Of a stretch of 64,000 bases of DNA, positions 1 to 11,117 are shown piece by piece. A model generated the notes under the pieces. It was not told where the DNA came from, did no database searches, and saw nothing but the letters and a program-made list of their open reading frames with translations. The number at the start of each line of letters is the position of its first letter. Position 1 is the first letter of the stretch. Where the stretch lies: assembly GCF_023091745.1 (NCBI RefSeq), contig NC_068922.1:83322885-83386884 (forward strand), read 5' to 3'. The position numbers and the translations under genes were made by a program. Source of the DNA: Budorcas taxicolor (Eukaryota; Chordata; Mammalia; Artiodactyla; Bovidae).

Positions 1-110
1 CTCTCCTCCTTTCCTCCTCCCTGCCTCCCTTTCTCTCTGTTCTATGTTTCCGCCCTTTTAGCCTTATTTCAAATAGCCTCTTCACGTGATAGCTCTAAGG
101 AGAATAGACT
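1..110. other. Pyrimidine-rich start and left TSD
   Basis: The first ~60 bases are CT-rich low-complexity sequence. Positions 93-110 form the left target-site duplication of the SINE that follows. Confidence 0.6.
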
Positions 111-317
111 AGTTGTTGTTGGTTAGTCGCTAAGTCATGTCTGACTCTTTTGCAACCCCATGGACTACAGCCCACCAGGCTTCTCTGTCCATGAGATTTT
201 CCAGGCAAGAATACTGGAGTGGGTTGGCATTTCCTTCTCCGAGGGATTTTCTCAACCCAGGGATCAAACCTGTGCCTCCTGCATGAGCCACTAGGGAAGC
301 CAGACTCTATGTGAGAC
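111..317 (-). mobile_element. Bov-tA SINE
   Basis: Reverse complement of the ruminant tRNA-Glu-derived SINE, recognisable by the box reading CCAGGCAAGAATACTGGAGT. It is flanked by an 18-bp TSD with two mismatches (93-110 and 318-335), so both ends of the insertion are visible. Confidence 0.9.
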
Positions 318-335
318 CTCTAAGGAGCACAGACT

Positions 336-514
336 TAAACCTGGCAAAAGTGATAGCCCCCATGGGCATTGATAACCGCCCCCCGCCCCAAGCTGCGTGG
401 CACTGGAGCGACTTTGAGAAGATACCCCTCGTTCAAGGGCAGAGAAGCCCCAGCAAGATGGTAGGAAGGGTGAAGTGTTTAGAATCAAACTCTATACCCA
501 CCAGAGACACTCAG
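336..514. other. Unassigned, possible start of BovB leader
   Basis: No feature recognised. The sequence runs into the monomer-like repeats that begin near 515 and could be the outer part of the same BovB leader. Confidence 0.3.
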
Positions 515-960
515 AGGGCTCAAACACACTTTGTGTGCACCAGGACCCAGAGACCCGACAGAGACTGAGCCAGAACTGTGTTTGGGTGTCTCCTGAGGAG
601 GTACAGGTCAGCAGTAGTCTGCCACACGGTCAGGGGCTCTGGGCGCAGCAGACCTGGGTGTGGCATAAGCCCTCTTGGAGGAGGTCACCATTAACCCCAC
701 CAGAGAACCACGGGAACTTACACAGGACAGGGAGACAGACTCTTGGAGGGCACAACAGAACCTTGTGTGCACCAGAACCGGTGAGAAAGGAACAGTGACC
801 CCTCAAGAGACTGACCCAGACTTGCCGGTGAGTGTCCAGAAGTCTCCGGCAGAGGCGTGATCGGCGGGGGCCTGCTGCAGGGTCAGGGGCACTGAGTGTA
901 GCAGTGTGTACATGGGACCTTTTGAAGCAGGTTGCCATTATCTTCATTACCTCCAAACAT
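515..960 (+). repeat. Two tandem ~245-bp monomers, probable BovB 5' leader
   Basis: Two diverged copies lie head to tail. Landmarks recur at similar offsets: TTGTGTGCAC at 531 and 763, GAGACTGA near 561 and 807, GGTCAGGGGC at 628 and 881, and a GTxxCCATTA box at 684 and 931. Offsets are 232-253 bp. I remember similar sequence upstream of BovB elements in cattle, and the large BovB follows on the same strand, so I infer a monomeric 5' untranslated region. No database check was possible. Confidence 0.5.
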
Positions 961-962
961 AG

Positions 963-1165
963 ATGGAAGTGAAGTGAAAGTTGCTCAGTCATGTCCGACT
1001 CTTTGCGACCCCATGGACTGTCCATGGAATTCTCTAGGCCAGAATACTGGAATGAGTAGCCTTTTCTTTCTCCAGGGGATCTTCCCAGCCCAGGGATGGA
1101 ACCCAGGTCTTTCACATTGCAGGAATATTCTTTACTAGTTGAGCCACAAGGGAAGCCCCCCAGGT
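963..1165 (-). mobile_element. Bov-tA SINE inside the BovB leader
   Basis: Antisense SINE with a GTGAAGTGAAAGT tail side at left and the TTCCCTTGTGG head side at right. It interrupts leader sequence that resumes near 1166 with AACAACAGGGAGGGAGC. Confidence 0.85.
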
Positions 1166-1238
1166 AAACAACAGGGAGGGAGCACAGCCCCACCTACCAA
1201 CAGGAAATTGAATTAAAGATTTACTGAGCATGGCCCCA

Positions 1239-1387
1239 CCATGAGATGGTGGGATGGCATCACTGACTCGATGGACATGAGTTTGAGAAAACTCCAGGAG
1301 TTGGTGATGGACAGGGAGGCCTGGCGTGCTGTAGTCCATGAGGTGGCAAAGAATTGGACATGACTGAGTGACTGAACTGAGCTGAAT
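1239..1387 (+). mobile_element. 5'-truncated BovB 3' end
   Basis: The last ~150 bp of BovB, ending in the ACTGA-type tail. It is flanked by a perfect 14-bp TSD (1225-1238 and 1388-1401, TGAGCATGGCCCCA). It therefore inserted into the leader of the larger element and is younger than it. Confidence 0.9.
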
Positions 1388-1401
1388 TGAGCATGGCCCC
1401 A

Positions 1402-4400
1402 GCAGTCAGAACAAGAAGCAGTTTCCCCCTCAGTCAGTCTCTCCCATCAGGAAGCTTCCATAAGCCTCTTATCCTTCTCCATCAGAGGGCAGACAGACTG
1501 AAAACCACAATCACAGAAAACTAACCAATCTGATCACATGGACAACAGCCTTGTCTAACTCAATTAAACTATAAGCCATGCCATGTAGGGCCACCCAAGA
1601 TGGACGGGTCATGGTGGAGAGTTCTGACAAAACGTGGTCCACTGGAGAAGGGAATGGCAAACCACTTCAGTATTCTTGCCTTGAGAATCCCATGAACAGT
1701 ATGAAAAGGCAAAAAGATGAGACACTGAAAGATGAACTTCCCAGGTTGGTAGGTGCCCAATATGCTATGGAGATCAGTGGAGAAATAACTTCAGAAAGAA
1801 TGCAGGGAAGGAACCAAAGCAAAAACAATACCCAGCTGTGGATGTGACTGATGACGGAAGTAAAGTCTGATGCTGTAAAGAGCAATATTGCATAGGAACC
1901 TGGAATGTTAGGTCTATGAATCGAGGCAAATTGGAAGTGGTCAAACAGGAGACGGCAAGAGTGAACATTGACATTTTAGGAATCAGCGAACTAAAATGGG
2001 CTGGAATGGGTGAATTTAACTCAGATGACCATTATATCTACTACTGTGGGCAAGAATCCCTTAGAAGAAATGGAGTAGCCATCATGGTCAACAGAAGAGT
2101 CCGAAGTGCTTGGATGCAATCTGAAAAATGACAGAATAATCTCTGTTTGTTTCCGAGGCAAACCATTCAATACCACGGTAACCCAAGTCTATGCCCTGAC
2201 CAGTATTGCTGAAGAAGCAGAAGTCGGATGGTTCTGTGAAGACCTACAAGACCTGCTAGAACTAACACCCAAAAAAGATGTCCTTTTCATAAAGGGAACT
2301 GGAATGTAAAAGCAGAAAGTCAAGAAACACCTGGAGTAACAGGCAAATTTGGCCTTGGAGTACAGAATGAAGCAGGACAAAGGCTAATAGAGTTTTGCCA
2401 AGAGAACACACTGGTCATAGTGACCACCCTCTTCCAACAACACAAGAGAAGACTCTACACATGGACATCACCAGAGGGTCAACACCAAAATCAGATTGGT
2501 TATATTCTTTGCAGCCAAAGTTGGAGAAGCTCTATACAGTCAGCAAAAACAAGACCAGGAGCTGACTGTGGTTCAGATCATGAACTCCTTTTTGCCAAAT
2601 TCAGACTTACATTGAAGAAAGTAGGGAAAACCACTAGAGCATTCAGGTATGACCTAAATCAAATCCCTTATGATTATACAGTGGAAGTGACAAATAGATT
2701 CAAGGGACTAGATCTGATAGAGTGCCTGATGAACTATGGATGGAGGTTTGTGACATTGTGCAGGAGGCAGGGATCAAACCATCCCCAAGAAAAAGAAATG
2801 CAAAAAGGCAAAATGATTGTCTGAGGAGGTCTTACAAATAGCTCTGAAAAGAAGAGAAGTGAAAGCAAAGGAGAAAAGGAAAGTTATACCCATTTGAATG
2901 CAGAGTTCCAAAGAATATCAAGGAGAGATAAGAAAGCCTTCCTCGGCAATCAATGCAAAGAAATAGAGGAAAACAAAAGAATGGGAAAGATTAGAGATCT
3001 CTTCAAGAAAATTAGAGATACTCAGGGAACATTTAATGCAAAAATGGGCACAAAAAAGGACAGAAATGATATGGACCTAACAGAAGCAGAAGATATTAAG
3101 AAGAGGTGGCAAGAATACACAGAAGAACTGTACAAAAAAGATCTTCATGACCAAGATGCTCACGATGGTGTGATCACTCACCTAGAGCCAGACATCCTGG
3201 AATGTGAAGTCAAGTGGGCCTTAGGAAGCATGACTATGAACAAAGCTAGTGGAGGTGATGGAATTCCAGTTGAGCTATTTCAAATCCTGAAAGATGATGC
3301 TGTGATAGTATTGTACTCAATATGCCAGCAAATTTGGAAAACTCAGCAGTGGCCACAGGACTGGAAAAGGTCACTTTTCATTCTAATCCCAACGAAAGGC
3401 AATGCCAAAGAATGCTCATACTACTGCACAATTGCACTCATCTCACATGCTAGTAAAGTAATGCTCAAAATTCTCCAAGCCAGGCTTCAACAGTAAATGA
3501 ACCGTGAACTTCCAGATGTTCAAGCTGGATTTAGAAAAGACAGAGGAACCAGAGATCAAATTGCCAACATCCACCGGATCATGGAAAAAGCAAGAAAGTT
3601 CCAGAAAAACATCTATTTCTGCTTCATTGACTATGCCAAAGCCTTTCACTGTGTGGATCACCACAAATTGTGGAAAATTCTTCAAGAGATGGGAATACCA
3701 GACCACCTGACCTGCCTTCTGAGAAATCTGTATGCAGGTCAAAAAGCTATAGCTAGAACTGGACATGGAACAACAGACTGGTTCCAAATCGGGAAAGGAG
3801 TACATCAAGGCTGATATTGTCACTCTGCTTATATAACTTATATGCAGAGTGCATCATGACAAATGCTGGACTGGATGAACACAAGCTGGAATCAAGATTG
3901 GCAGGTGAAGTATCAATAGCCTCAGATATGCAGATGACACCACCCAGATGGTGACTGCAGCCATGAAATTAAAAGATGCTTGCTCCTTAAAAGAAAAGTT
4001 ATGAACAACCTAGACAGCATATTAAAAAGCAGAGACATTACTTTGTCAACGAAGGTCCATCTAGTCAAGGCCATGGTTTTTCCAGTGGTCATGTATGGAT
4101 GTGAGAGTTGGACTATAAAGAAAGCTGAGCACCGAAGAATTGATGCTTTTGAACTGTGGTGTTGGAGAAGACTCTTGAGAGTCCCTTGGACTGCAAGGAG
4201 ATCCAACCAGTCCATCCTAAAGGAAATCAGTCCTGAATATTCATTGGAAGGACTGATGCTGAAGCTGAAACTGCAATACTTTGGCCACCTGATGTGAAGA
4301 ACTGACTCATTGGAAAAGACTCTGATGCTGGGAAAGATTGAAGGTGGCAGGAGAAGGGGACGAGGACAACAGAGGATGAGATGGTTGGATGGAATCACCA

Positions 4401-4521
4401 ATTCAATGGATGGGTTTGAGCAAGCTCCTGGAGTTGGGATGGACAGGGAGGCCTGGCATGCTGCAGTCCATGGGGTTGCAAAGAGTCGGACACGATTGAG
4501 CAACTGAACTGAACTGAACTG
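1402..4521 (+). mobile_element. Near-full-length BovB (RTE LINE)
   Basis: The most complete BovB in the window, running from 5' non-coding sequence (continuing the leader at 515-1224) through endonuclease and reverse-transcriptase regions to the tail TGAACTGAACTGAACTGAT at ~4521. BovB is the RTE-clade non-LTR retrotransposon of ruminants and squamates and moves by target-primed reverse transcription. About 200 bp are missing after the YADD region near 3945. Stops and frameshifts make this copy inactive. Confidence 0.9.
1916..4507 (+). pseudogene. BovB endonuclease/reverse transcriptase ORF remnant
   Basis: Remains of the single large BovB ORF. The N-terminal part (about 1916-2620) is the AP-like endonuclease; GISELKW near 1979 and SDHELL near 2573 are its recognisable blocks. 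The reverse transcriptase follows: GFRK..GTRDQ near 3527, FIDYAKAF at 3623, and YADDT at 3927. The Asp normally following AF in motif A reads His. The C-terminal region (3980-4507) holds VMYGCESW and WCWRRLLRVPWTARRS. Segments 1916-2131, 2420-2824, 2894-3814 and 3980-4507 share a frame but are cut by stops near 2129, 2822, 3494, 3812 and 4295. The YADD segment is in another frame and is followed at once by the deletion. A dead copy, but relatively lightly decayed. Confidence 0.9.
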
Positions 4522-4693
4522 ATTGGCAGAAGAGTTCCTCTTTTCCAATACTGTAGTTAGGTCATGATTTAGGAATTGGGTTAGTTTTCTATCTGGAGTG
4601 ACTTGACCACCCGTGAATTAAGCAGTGACCAGGGCATACAGTACTCTCATAGAGAAGGCCAAGTCAGCTTTCCATATCTGGAGCCAGGTTAGG
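4522..4693. other. Unassigned
   Basis: No feature recognised. Confidence 0.4.
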
Positions 4694-4832
4694 TAAAGTG
4701 AAGTGAAGTGAAGTTGCTCAGTCGTGTCTGACTCTTTGTGACCCCATGGACTGTAGCCTACAAGGCTCCTCTGTCCATGCAATTTTCCAGGCAAGAGTAC
4801 TAGAGAGGGTTGCCATTTCCTTCTCCAGGGTG
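4694..4832 (-). mobile_element. Bov-tA SINE fragment
   Basis: Contains the tail-side half of the SINE only. The tRNA-like head is missing at the right end (truncated after CCTTCTCCAGG). Confidence 0.8.
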
Positions 4833-4984
4833 GGTAAAGCCACCCAGAGTCATATACTGAGATTAGTTCTCCAGGAAAATACGGTGCTTTATGTGTGACT
4901 GTGTATTCAGTTCTCACGTCAACCCTGGAACAGAGTTGGCATATTGTACCCATTTTACAGACACAGAATCCATCAGAATGCCAT

Positions 4985-5198
4985 GTGGCAGAGTAGTTGA
5001 GCTTGGCAATGGTGGGGGTCAGACAGCTGTGGTTCAGTTCCCAGCTCGACAACTGACAGTGCTCAATTACTTGCGCTCTGTGTTTGGTTTTCTTATGTGC
5101 AAAGGGAATTAGTCTGTTGTGGGAATTAAGTTGTTATAAATCAAGGGCATTGATCAATCACCAGGCACAGACTAAGCACTTAATAAATGTCATTCATC
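4985..5198 (+). mobile_element. MIR SINE
   Basis: Diverged MIR, recognised from a degraded core and a 3' end resembling CACTTAATAAATG. Confidence 0.6.
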
Positions 5199-5206
5199 AT
5201 TTTTAA

Positions 5207-5413
5207 GGGGGCTTCCCTGGAGACTCAGATGGTAAAGGATCTGCCTGTTCTGCAGGAGACCCAGGTTTGATACCTGCGTCAGGAAGATGCCCCTGGACAA
5301 GGGGATGGCACCCCACTCCAGTATTCTTGCCTGAAGAATGACAAGGACAGAGGAGCCTGGAGGGCTCTACTTCATGGGGCCACAAAGATTCAGATACGAC
5401 TGAGCAATGAACA
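5207..5413 (+). mobile_element. Bov-tA SINE
   Basis: Full tRNA-like head (GGCTTCCCTGG) through to the CGACTGAGCAATGAAC tail, with some decay. Confidence 0.88.
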
Positions 5414-6227
5414 CTTTCATCACTTTGAGAACTAATCCAAGCATCTCACTTTTATAAAAGGGGAAACTGAGGTCTGGAGAGGAAACTTCTCTTCCAGGGT
5501 TAGGGAGGCAGAACAAAAGAACCCAGCTGTCCTGGCCCAGTGCGGCTCTCACTGAACCGTGGACACATCTGAAGGGTTCATTCCCCTCTGAACATCATCA
5601 GCCCCGATGGTTGGAAACACACCCAGGACCAGCACTAGCTGATTTGATAGCTTCCATCCAGGCCCACCTCCCCAGTGGAACTCTGCGGGGGCACAGACCC
5701 TGCCCTTCCTTGTCGGGGCTGCTCATCCAGCTCCGGCACCTGCAGAGGGCGAAGGGGGCTTGCAGGGTCCTCCACACACAGCCCTGGCTTTCCTTAGCCT
5801 CCCTCCCTCCTTCTCGGGCTCCCTGGAAATCCATCAGCCTCCTGATATTTATTACTTGCTCATTCCACTCGTGCCTTAGCTGCAGAAAGAGAAGCTGTGC
5901 ACCTTTCAGACAGCATGAGAGGCAGAGAGAAGAGAAGGTTACGGCTGTGTTTACTTGGTGCTGTTTTCCTGGCTGCCTCACAGTCCAGCTGCTCATTATT
6001 GACCAAAGAGCTTTTTCAGATAAACACCCGACGGCTGCTATGATGACACAGGGCCTAGGTGGAGAGGCAAAGACAATTTAAAAATGGAGTTGCTCTCGCC
6101 CTGATCGTCTCAGAGAATGGGGCGAGATAATGAGCAAGAGTGAGAGGCAGCTAGGGTGGACAGCCCCACTGGCGGGAGGCACTCATTTCCACAGAGGTTA
6201 GAGCCAGCGTAGCTGAGACGGTGGAGA
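5414..6227. other. Single-copy stretch, no gene seen
   Basis: No repeat or coding feature recognised. The part at about 5840-6080 has balanced composition and no repeat signature and could be conserved non-coding DNA; only alignment to other mammals would tell. Confidence 0.35.
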
Positions 6228-6445
6228 GAACTAACGCTCATGGAGTATTCACCACATGCCAGACACGATGCATTATTCCACAGTGCCCACAAGGGCCTTA
6301 TGCAAACGGACATGTCTCCAGCACCCCCACTTTACAGATGGGGAGACAGGCTGACAGAGGCCAAGTCACTGGGATAAGATCACGCTGCCTGTGAGCAGAG
6401 AGGGCAGAGTTTGAAAGCAGGTGGCCTGGCTCTGAATCCCATGAA
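6228..6445 (-). mobile_element. MIR SINE
   Basis: Antisense MIR: CACCACATGCCAGACAC, then a TTTACAGATGGGGAGACAGG core. Confidence 0.65.
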
Positions 6446-6623
6446 CTTGGACCTGATGCTAAGTGGACCCCAGGCACAGGGAGCTGACATTTCCCAGATC
6501 TGAAGGTGCGTTTTGAGTTAATCAGCTACTCGTTTAACAAATATGTACTAACTGCCAGTCCATTAGCCTCTATGAGTTGGGGACCACCAAGCTGTCTCTT
6601 GTTTCCTTGCAAAACAGGCTTAT
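6446..6623. other. Unassigned
   Basis: No feature recognised. Confidence 0.4.
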
Positions 6624-6690
6624 ATTTGGTTGGCCAAAATGTTCATAACATCTTATAGAAAAAAACTCCAGTGAACTTTCTGGCCAGCCT
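6624..6690. mobile_element. Mariner-derived miniature hairpin
   Basis: Short palindromic unit: GGTTGGCCAAAATGTTCA at the left pairs with TGAACTTTCTGGCCAGCC at the right. This matches the terminal repeats of mariner-like elements common in cattle DNA. No transposase sequence remains. Confidence 0.65.
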
Positions 6691-6809
6691 CATGCATCTG
6701 CTGGCAGAGGGAACCCAGGCTGGTTCTGAAGAAGAGCCTGACACAGGACAGCAGGTGGGGGTCCAGGGTTTCCCTCTCTGGTGACCAGGAGCAGATCCAC
6801 CATGAAGAC

Positions 6810-6995
6810 CATGTGGGTCAGCGGTTACACCATTGAGAGACCTCAGTTTCGATCCCTGTCTCCCCTCCCATGGGCCAGGTGCCACTGCAGGAACGTGGCA
6901 CAGTCTCTCCAAACATTTTTTTCCTCTTAGCATAAAATGGAGAAAATAGTCATATCTACCACTTGCGGTTCTTGTAAAGATTAAACAAAGACCGT
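6810..6995 (+). mobile_element. MIR SINE
   Basis: Diverged plus-strand MIR; AAAATGGAGAAAATAGTCAT followed by TTGTAAAGATTAAAC marks the 3' core. Confidence 0.5.
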
Positions 6996-7146
6996 TATCA
7001 TTCAGCTGAAGTCCCACGTTTCACTGCAGGAACAAGGCTGTGGATAGCTCCCCCGCTGCTCTGAACAGTCAGGCGTCGTTTTTTCATCACCTGGGTGCCC
7101 CTGGCCTCAAGAACCCCTGGCCACCTGCTGAAATTGCCTTGTGTCC

Positions 7147-7161
7147 TGTGCCCCCTGGTGG
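7147..7161 (-). promoter_or_regulatory. Candidate CTCF motif
   Basis: TGTGCCCCCTGGTGG matches the reverse complement of the CTCF core (CCACCAGGGGGCGC-like). Motif match only. Confidence 0.3.
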
Positions 7162-7192
7162 AACCAAAACCTTCTGCACTGATCACACGCGG

Positions 7193-7207
7193 CCGCCCCC
7201 TGGCGGG
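7193..7207 (-). promoter_or_regulatory. Candidate CTCF motif
   Basis: CCGCCCCCTGGCGGG is a second CTCF-like core in the same orientation, 46 bp from the first. Confidence 0.25.
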
Positions 7208-7415
7208 CATCAGTTGACACTATTTTCACTGTGAAACCCCAACTGAGTGTCTCCTTAGGAGTTTGAGTGAGTGGATAACAGCGGGCATATTGACAGAACC
7301 TTCTCCTTACTAAAAACTCCTCCCACTCATGATCTGAGATCACCTGCGGTCAAGCCACTTCTGACTGTCCTGATTCTCCATTAAACACAGTAGTTATGCA
7401 AAGCCTGCCTAGGGC

Positions 7416-7610
7416 GATAATAGCCAACACATTTAGCACCTCCTCAGTGCCAAGCTAGGCTTAGGCACTGCATAAACATGAGCCCACAGAACCGTCTCCC
7501 ACTGCAGCTGTGACGATGCTGTAGCTCAGAAAGGACCATCCTTTGTCCCCAAACCACACTCCCTGCAGGAGACAGAACAGGGCTTCAAACCAAAGTCTCC
7601 TAGAAACAGA
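7416..7610 (-). mobile_element. MIR SINE
   Basis: Antisense MIR; AGTGCCAAGCTAGGCTTAGG and CTGTAGCTCAGAAAGG lie at the expected core spacing. Confidence 0.5.
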
Positions 7611-8110
7611 GCCTTTCTGCCGGTGGTCAGTCTGTCTGCAGGAGTGGAGGCCCGTGAGTGTGGGTCCTTGGCTGCTGTCCTCACTAGCCTTCATAGAGAC
7701 GGGAATACACACCAAGAATCCCTGAGGCCAGACCAAAAGCCCCGAGTAATAGCCTGCACCCTCCAGGTTTCCAAAACCAGCTACGTCCCCAGCTCAATAG
7801 GTATGCTTCACACTCGTCACCACCTATGACATTAGCATAACTTGACCCTTGTTGTAACCCAGAGTCAGTACTTTACTATCTAACTGCTGCATTAAACGTG
7901 AGTTAGAGAGGATAGGACTCAACCACATCTGGATTAAGAGGGGAAAAAAAAAAAAAACCCATAAAATTTGCTGGCACATACAACTAGAAAGTTCGGGGCA
8001 AAGGTTAATTCTGGCAAGAAGGACCGAGGCCCTGAAATCGCCCTGGTGGCATCTACTGCTTGACTCCAGCTCCCTAGGGGCCAGCTTGACGCTCAGACAT
8101 TCTTTTCTTG
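7611..8110. other. Unassigned
   Basis: No feature recognised apart from a short A-run near 7930-7960. Confidence 0.4.
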
Positions 8111-8316
8111 GGGCTTCCCACATGGCTCCCTGGTAAAGAATCCACGGGCCAAGCAGGAGACTCAGGGTAGACCCCTGGGTCGGGAAGATCCCCTGGAGAA
8201 GGGAAAGGCAACCCACTCCAGTGTTCTTGCCTGGCGAATCCCATGGACAGAGGAGCCTGGTGGGCTACAGTTCATGGGGTCACAAAGAGTCGGACACGAC
8301 TTACTGACCAAACAAC
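8111..8316 (+). mobile_element. Bov-tA SINE
   Basis: Near-complete plus-strand copy: GATCCCCTGGAGAAGGGAAA in the middle and GTCGGACACGACTTACTGAC at the 3' end. Confidence 0.9.
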
Positions 8317-8561
8317 AAAAATGCTTTTCCTTGTCAACACCAGAACGAGATGAGGAGGTGCAGGCAGACACCCCTGCTCACTGTCCTGGTGGGAACAAAG
8401 CCTCCGGCGCTCAGTCCTTTCAGTAGAGACCTCAGTCTGCGCCATTGGTCTACAGGGGGTGGGGTGGTCACATGCTAACCCCGCACCAGTGACTTAAGGG
8501 CCGTCATCTGATTGGACGGGGTCACGGGAGCGTTCCCACACCCTGAGGATGGGAAGCCCCA

Positions 8562-8621
<60 letters not shown>

Positions 8622-9604
8622 AGGGAGAGGGAGACCGCAGTCCTCCAGGTGGAGACCCAGGAGCCAGCCACTAGCACCCGAGGACGCCGCGGGAGATGCC
8701 AGCCACACCAGGGCCGCAGGCGCCCGCGGGTCACCGCTCTGCTTTCTGCTCTCCAAGTCAAAAGGCGCTTCGGGTTTGACGCTCTTTCCTCCGGCCCGTT
8801 TCCTGACCTTGTTCGGTGGCTTGAGAAGCAGCGCGATACAGTGCAGGAAGCCGTGTAACCCTGAGCACGTTCAGGAGAGCAGGGAACAAAGACAGAGGGA
8901 GAGAGAGATGGCTTCATTCTTCTCCCACAGTTTCACAGCAGCACGGAGGCCTCTGGCTTACGGATACGCACTAAAGAATCTTTTCATGAGGCTGTTCTAT
9001 GAGAGAAAGTCATTTAAGCAAAGAGGCACTTGGCTTCTCCTTTTAAATGGAAATTTCAATTAGTCTGAAGAAGTTAATTACACCATCCTCTAATAACCAC
9101 ACTTGTGATTCTGCAAATTCTCTATTAATTGATTCAACCGTCCGCCCCCAAACCAAGAATCAGCAAACAGGTAGAAAAAGACAAAGAAAGAAGCAGCAGT
9201 GGGGGGAAAAAGACAAAGATAAAGACATGGCGTGTTGTCTGCTGGGCAGGCAAGGTGCAGGAGACAAGTGCAGGAGAGCTATTGAAAACCGTGGCTGGTG
9301 AGAGATTTGGGAGATTCTTCCTACAGATCAAACGAGCTTTCACAGGCTGCTTGCAGCACACGATGCTGGCAGGATGCGTCTTGCTGCCTCTCAAAGGGAA
9401 AGCAATTCCACAGAACTGGTCCTGACAAGCAAAAAGAGCTACTGGATCCACACTCCCCTCCCCAAGGGGGTTAGGAAGAAGCTACAAATAGCAGCTCTCT
9501 GTGGGGGTAGAGAGGACAGCAACGCAGAAGCTAAAAACGAGGAGATTCCAATCTGGCTTTGAAAAACATGACCACCTCTGTCTGCCTGCGACTCACAGTG
9601 TAGG
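8317..9604. other. Single-copy, GC-rich then AT-rich
   Basis: No coding feature accepted. 8480-8880 is GC-rich with scattered CpGs around the (GA)n tract. 9040-9140 is AT-rich, repeat-free and a possible conserved non-coding block. Confidence 0.35.
8565..8615. repeat. (GA)n microsatellite
   Basis: About 25 uninterrupted GA units, followed by GGGA-type repeats to about 8632. Likely polymorphic. Confidence 0.97.
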
Positions 9605-9830
9605 GCCCTCTAATCTATAACCCAGACTGGCCTGGGCTCAAACCCCGGTTCTGCTTCTGACCAGCCACATGGCCCTGGATAAGACCTCCTTGACTCAATT
9701 TTCCCATCTACTAATTGGAGAGAATAAGCGTCATTTACACTGTAGGGATCTTTTGACAACTAAGTGGGCTAATGTCTATATACTGTTCAGCACAGGTTCT
9801 TGAACATGGTAAGAAATTAATAAATACTTA
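9605..9830 (+). mobile_element. MIR SINE
   Basis: Good plus-strand match: GGGCTCAAACCCCGGTTCTG, then a TTTTCCCATCTACTAATTGG core and an AATAAATAC end. Confidence 0.75.
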
Positions 9831-9837
9831 ATGTATA

Positions 9838-10052
9838 GTCGGACTAGTGTGGCGCTAGTGGTAAAGAGCCCACCTGCCGATGCAGGAGGCGTAAGAGACC
9901 TGGATTTGATCCCTGGGTCAGGAAGAGCCCCTGGAGAAGGGAATGGCAACCCGCTTCAGTATTCCTGCTTGAAGAATCCCGTGGACAGAGGAGCCTGGCG
10001 GACTACAGTCCATGGGGTCACAAAGAGTCAGACATGACTGAAGCGACTTGGT
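9838..10052 (+). mobile_element. Bov-tA SINE
   Basis: Plus-strand copy directly upstream of a truncated BovB in the same orientation; each is recognisable on its own. Confidence 0.88.
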
Positions 10053-10077
10053 ACAATTGGCCAGCTGTTACCCTAAC

Positions 10078-10635
10078 AGCCATGAAATTAAAAGATGCTT
10101 TCTCCTTGGAAGAAAAGTTATGACCAACCTAGATAGTATATTCAAAAGCAGAGACATTACTTTGCCGACTAAGTTCTGTCTAGTCAAGGCTATGGTTTTT
10201 CCAGGGGTCATGTATGGATGTGAGAGTTGGACTGTGATGAAGGCTGAGCGCCGAAGAATTGATGCTTTTGAACTGTGGTGTTGGAGGAGACTCTTGAGAG
10301 TCCCTTGGACTGCAAGGAGATCCAACCAGTCCATTCTGAAGGAGATCAACCCTGGGATTTCTTTGGAAGGAATGATGCTGAAGGTGAAGCTCCAGTACTT
10401 TGGCCACCTCATGCAAAGAGTTGACTCATTGGAAAAGACTCTGATGCTGGGAGGGATTGTGGGCAGGAGGAGAAGGGGACGACTGAGGATGAGATGGCTG
10501 GATGGCATCACTGACTCGATGGACATGAGTCTGAGTGAACTCCGGGAGTTGGTGATGGACAGGGAGGCCTGGTGTGCTGCGGTTCATGGGGTTGCAAAGA
10601 GTTGGACACGACTGAGCGACTGAACTGACTGACTG
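10078..10635 (+). mobile_element. 5'-truncated BovB (3' 0.56 kb)
   Basis: Begins at the equivalent of CATGAAATTAAAAGATGC and runs to the ACTGACTGAC tail. An 8-bp TSD (ACCCTAAC at 10070-10077 and 10636-10643) flanks it. An uninterrupted frame to 10623 encodes only the C-terminal part of the BovB protein (VMYGCESW, WCWRRLLRV blocks), without the catalytic motifs. Confidence 0.9.
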
Positions 10636-10643
10636 ACCCTAAC

Positions 10644-11079
10644 GGTGATGCATAAGAAATCAGACGCATCCAATAAAAAGGTTTATCTCCTCCACACACA
10701 CTCACAGTTGAGCTGGAATTCAGCTGGGCTTGGTTTCAGGGTGAGGTTGGGCCTAGGTCTGCTCTGTGTCTCCCTTACCCTCACAGGCTGGGTAGCTACA
10801 GAGACACAATCTCTTCCTGGAGAAATGCTGCTTCAGGGAACAACTGCCACCCAGGAAGCACACTCCAAGGCTCTGCTCGTATCTGCTGACTTCCCATTGG
10901 CCAAAGAAAGTCACATGGCCGAAACCAAGGTCAGGGGCAGAGGAATGTACCCATGGAGACGAGAGGGAAGGAATTCTGTTTGCCAAATAATTATCTGACC
11001 TAGCATAATCCTCTTATTTATATGTGATGAGCACACAAATTATATTGCAAAGCAAGCTGAGATATGAGTATGAGATGGG
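10644..11079. other. Unassigned
   Basis: No feature recognised. Confidence 0.4.
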
Positions 11080-11117
11080 TGTCTATTATGGACTTAATTG
11101 TGTCCCCCCAGATTCTT

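Larger units (their letters stand above)
7000..7415. other. Single-copy stretch with two CTCF-like motifs
   Basis: No gene seen. Contains the two motif matches listed separately at 7147 and 7193. Confidence 0.4.

Noticed and set aside
8512..9063. 183-codon frame with an Arg-Glu repeat
   Set aside because: Created by the (GA)n microsatellite; no other protein-like feature.
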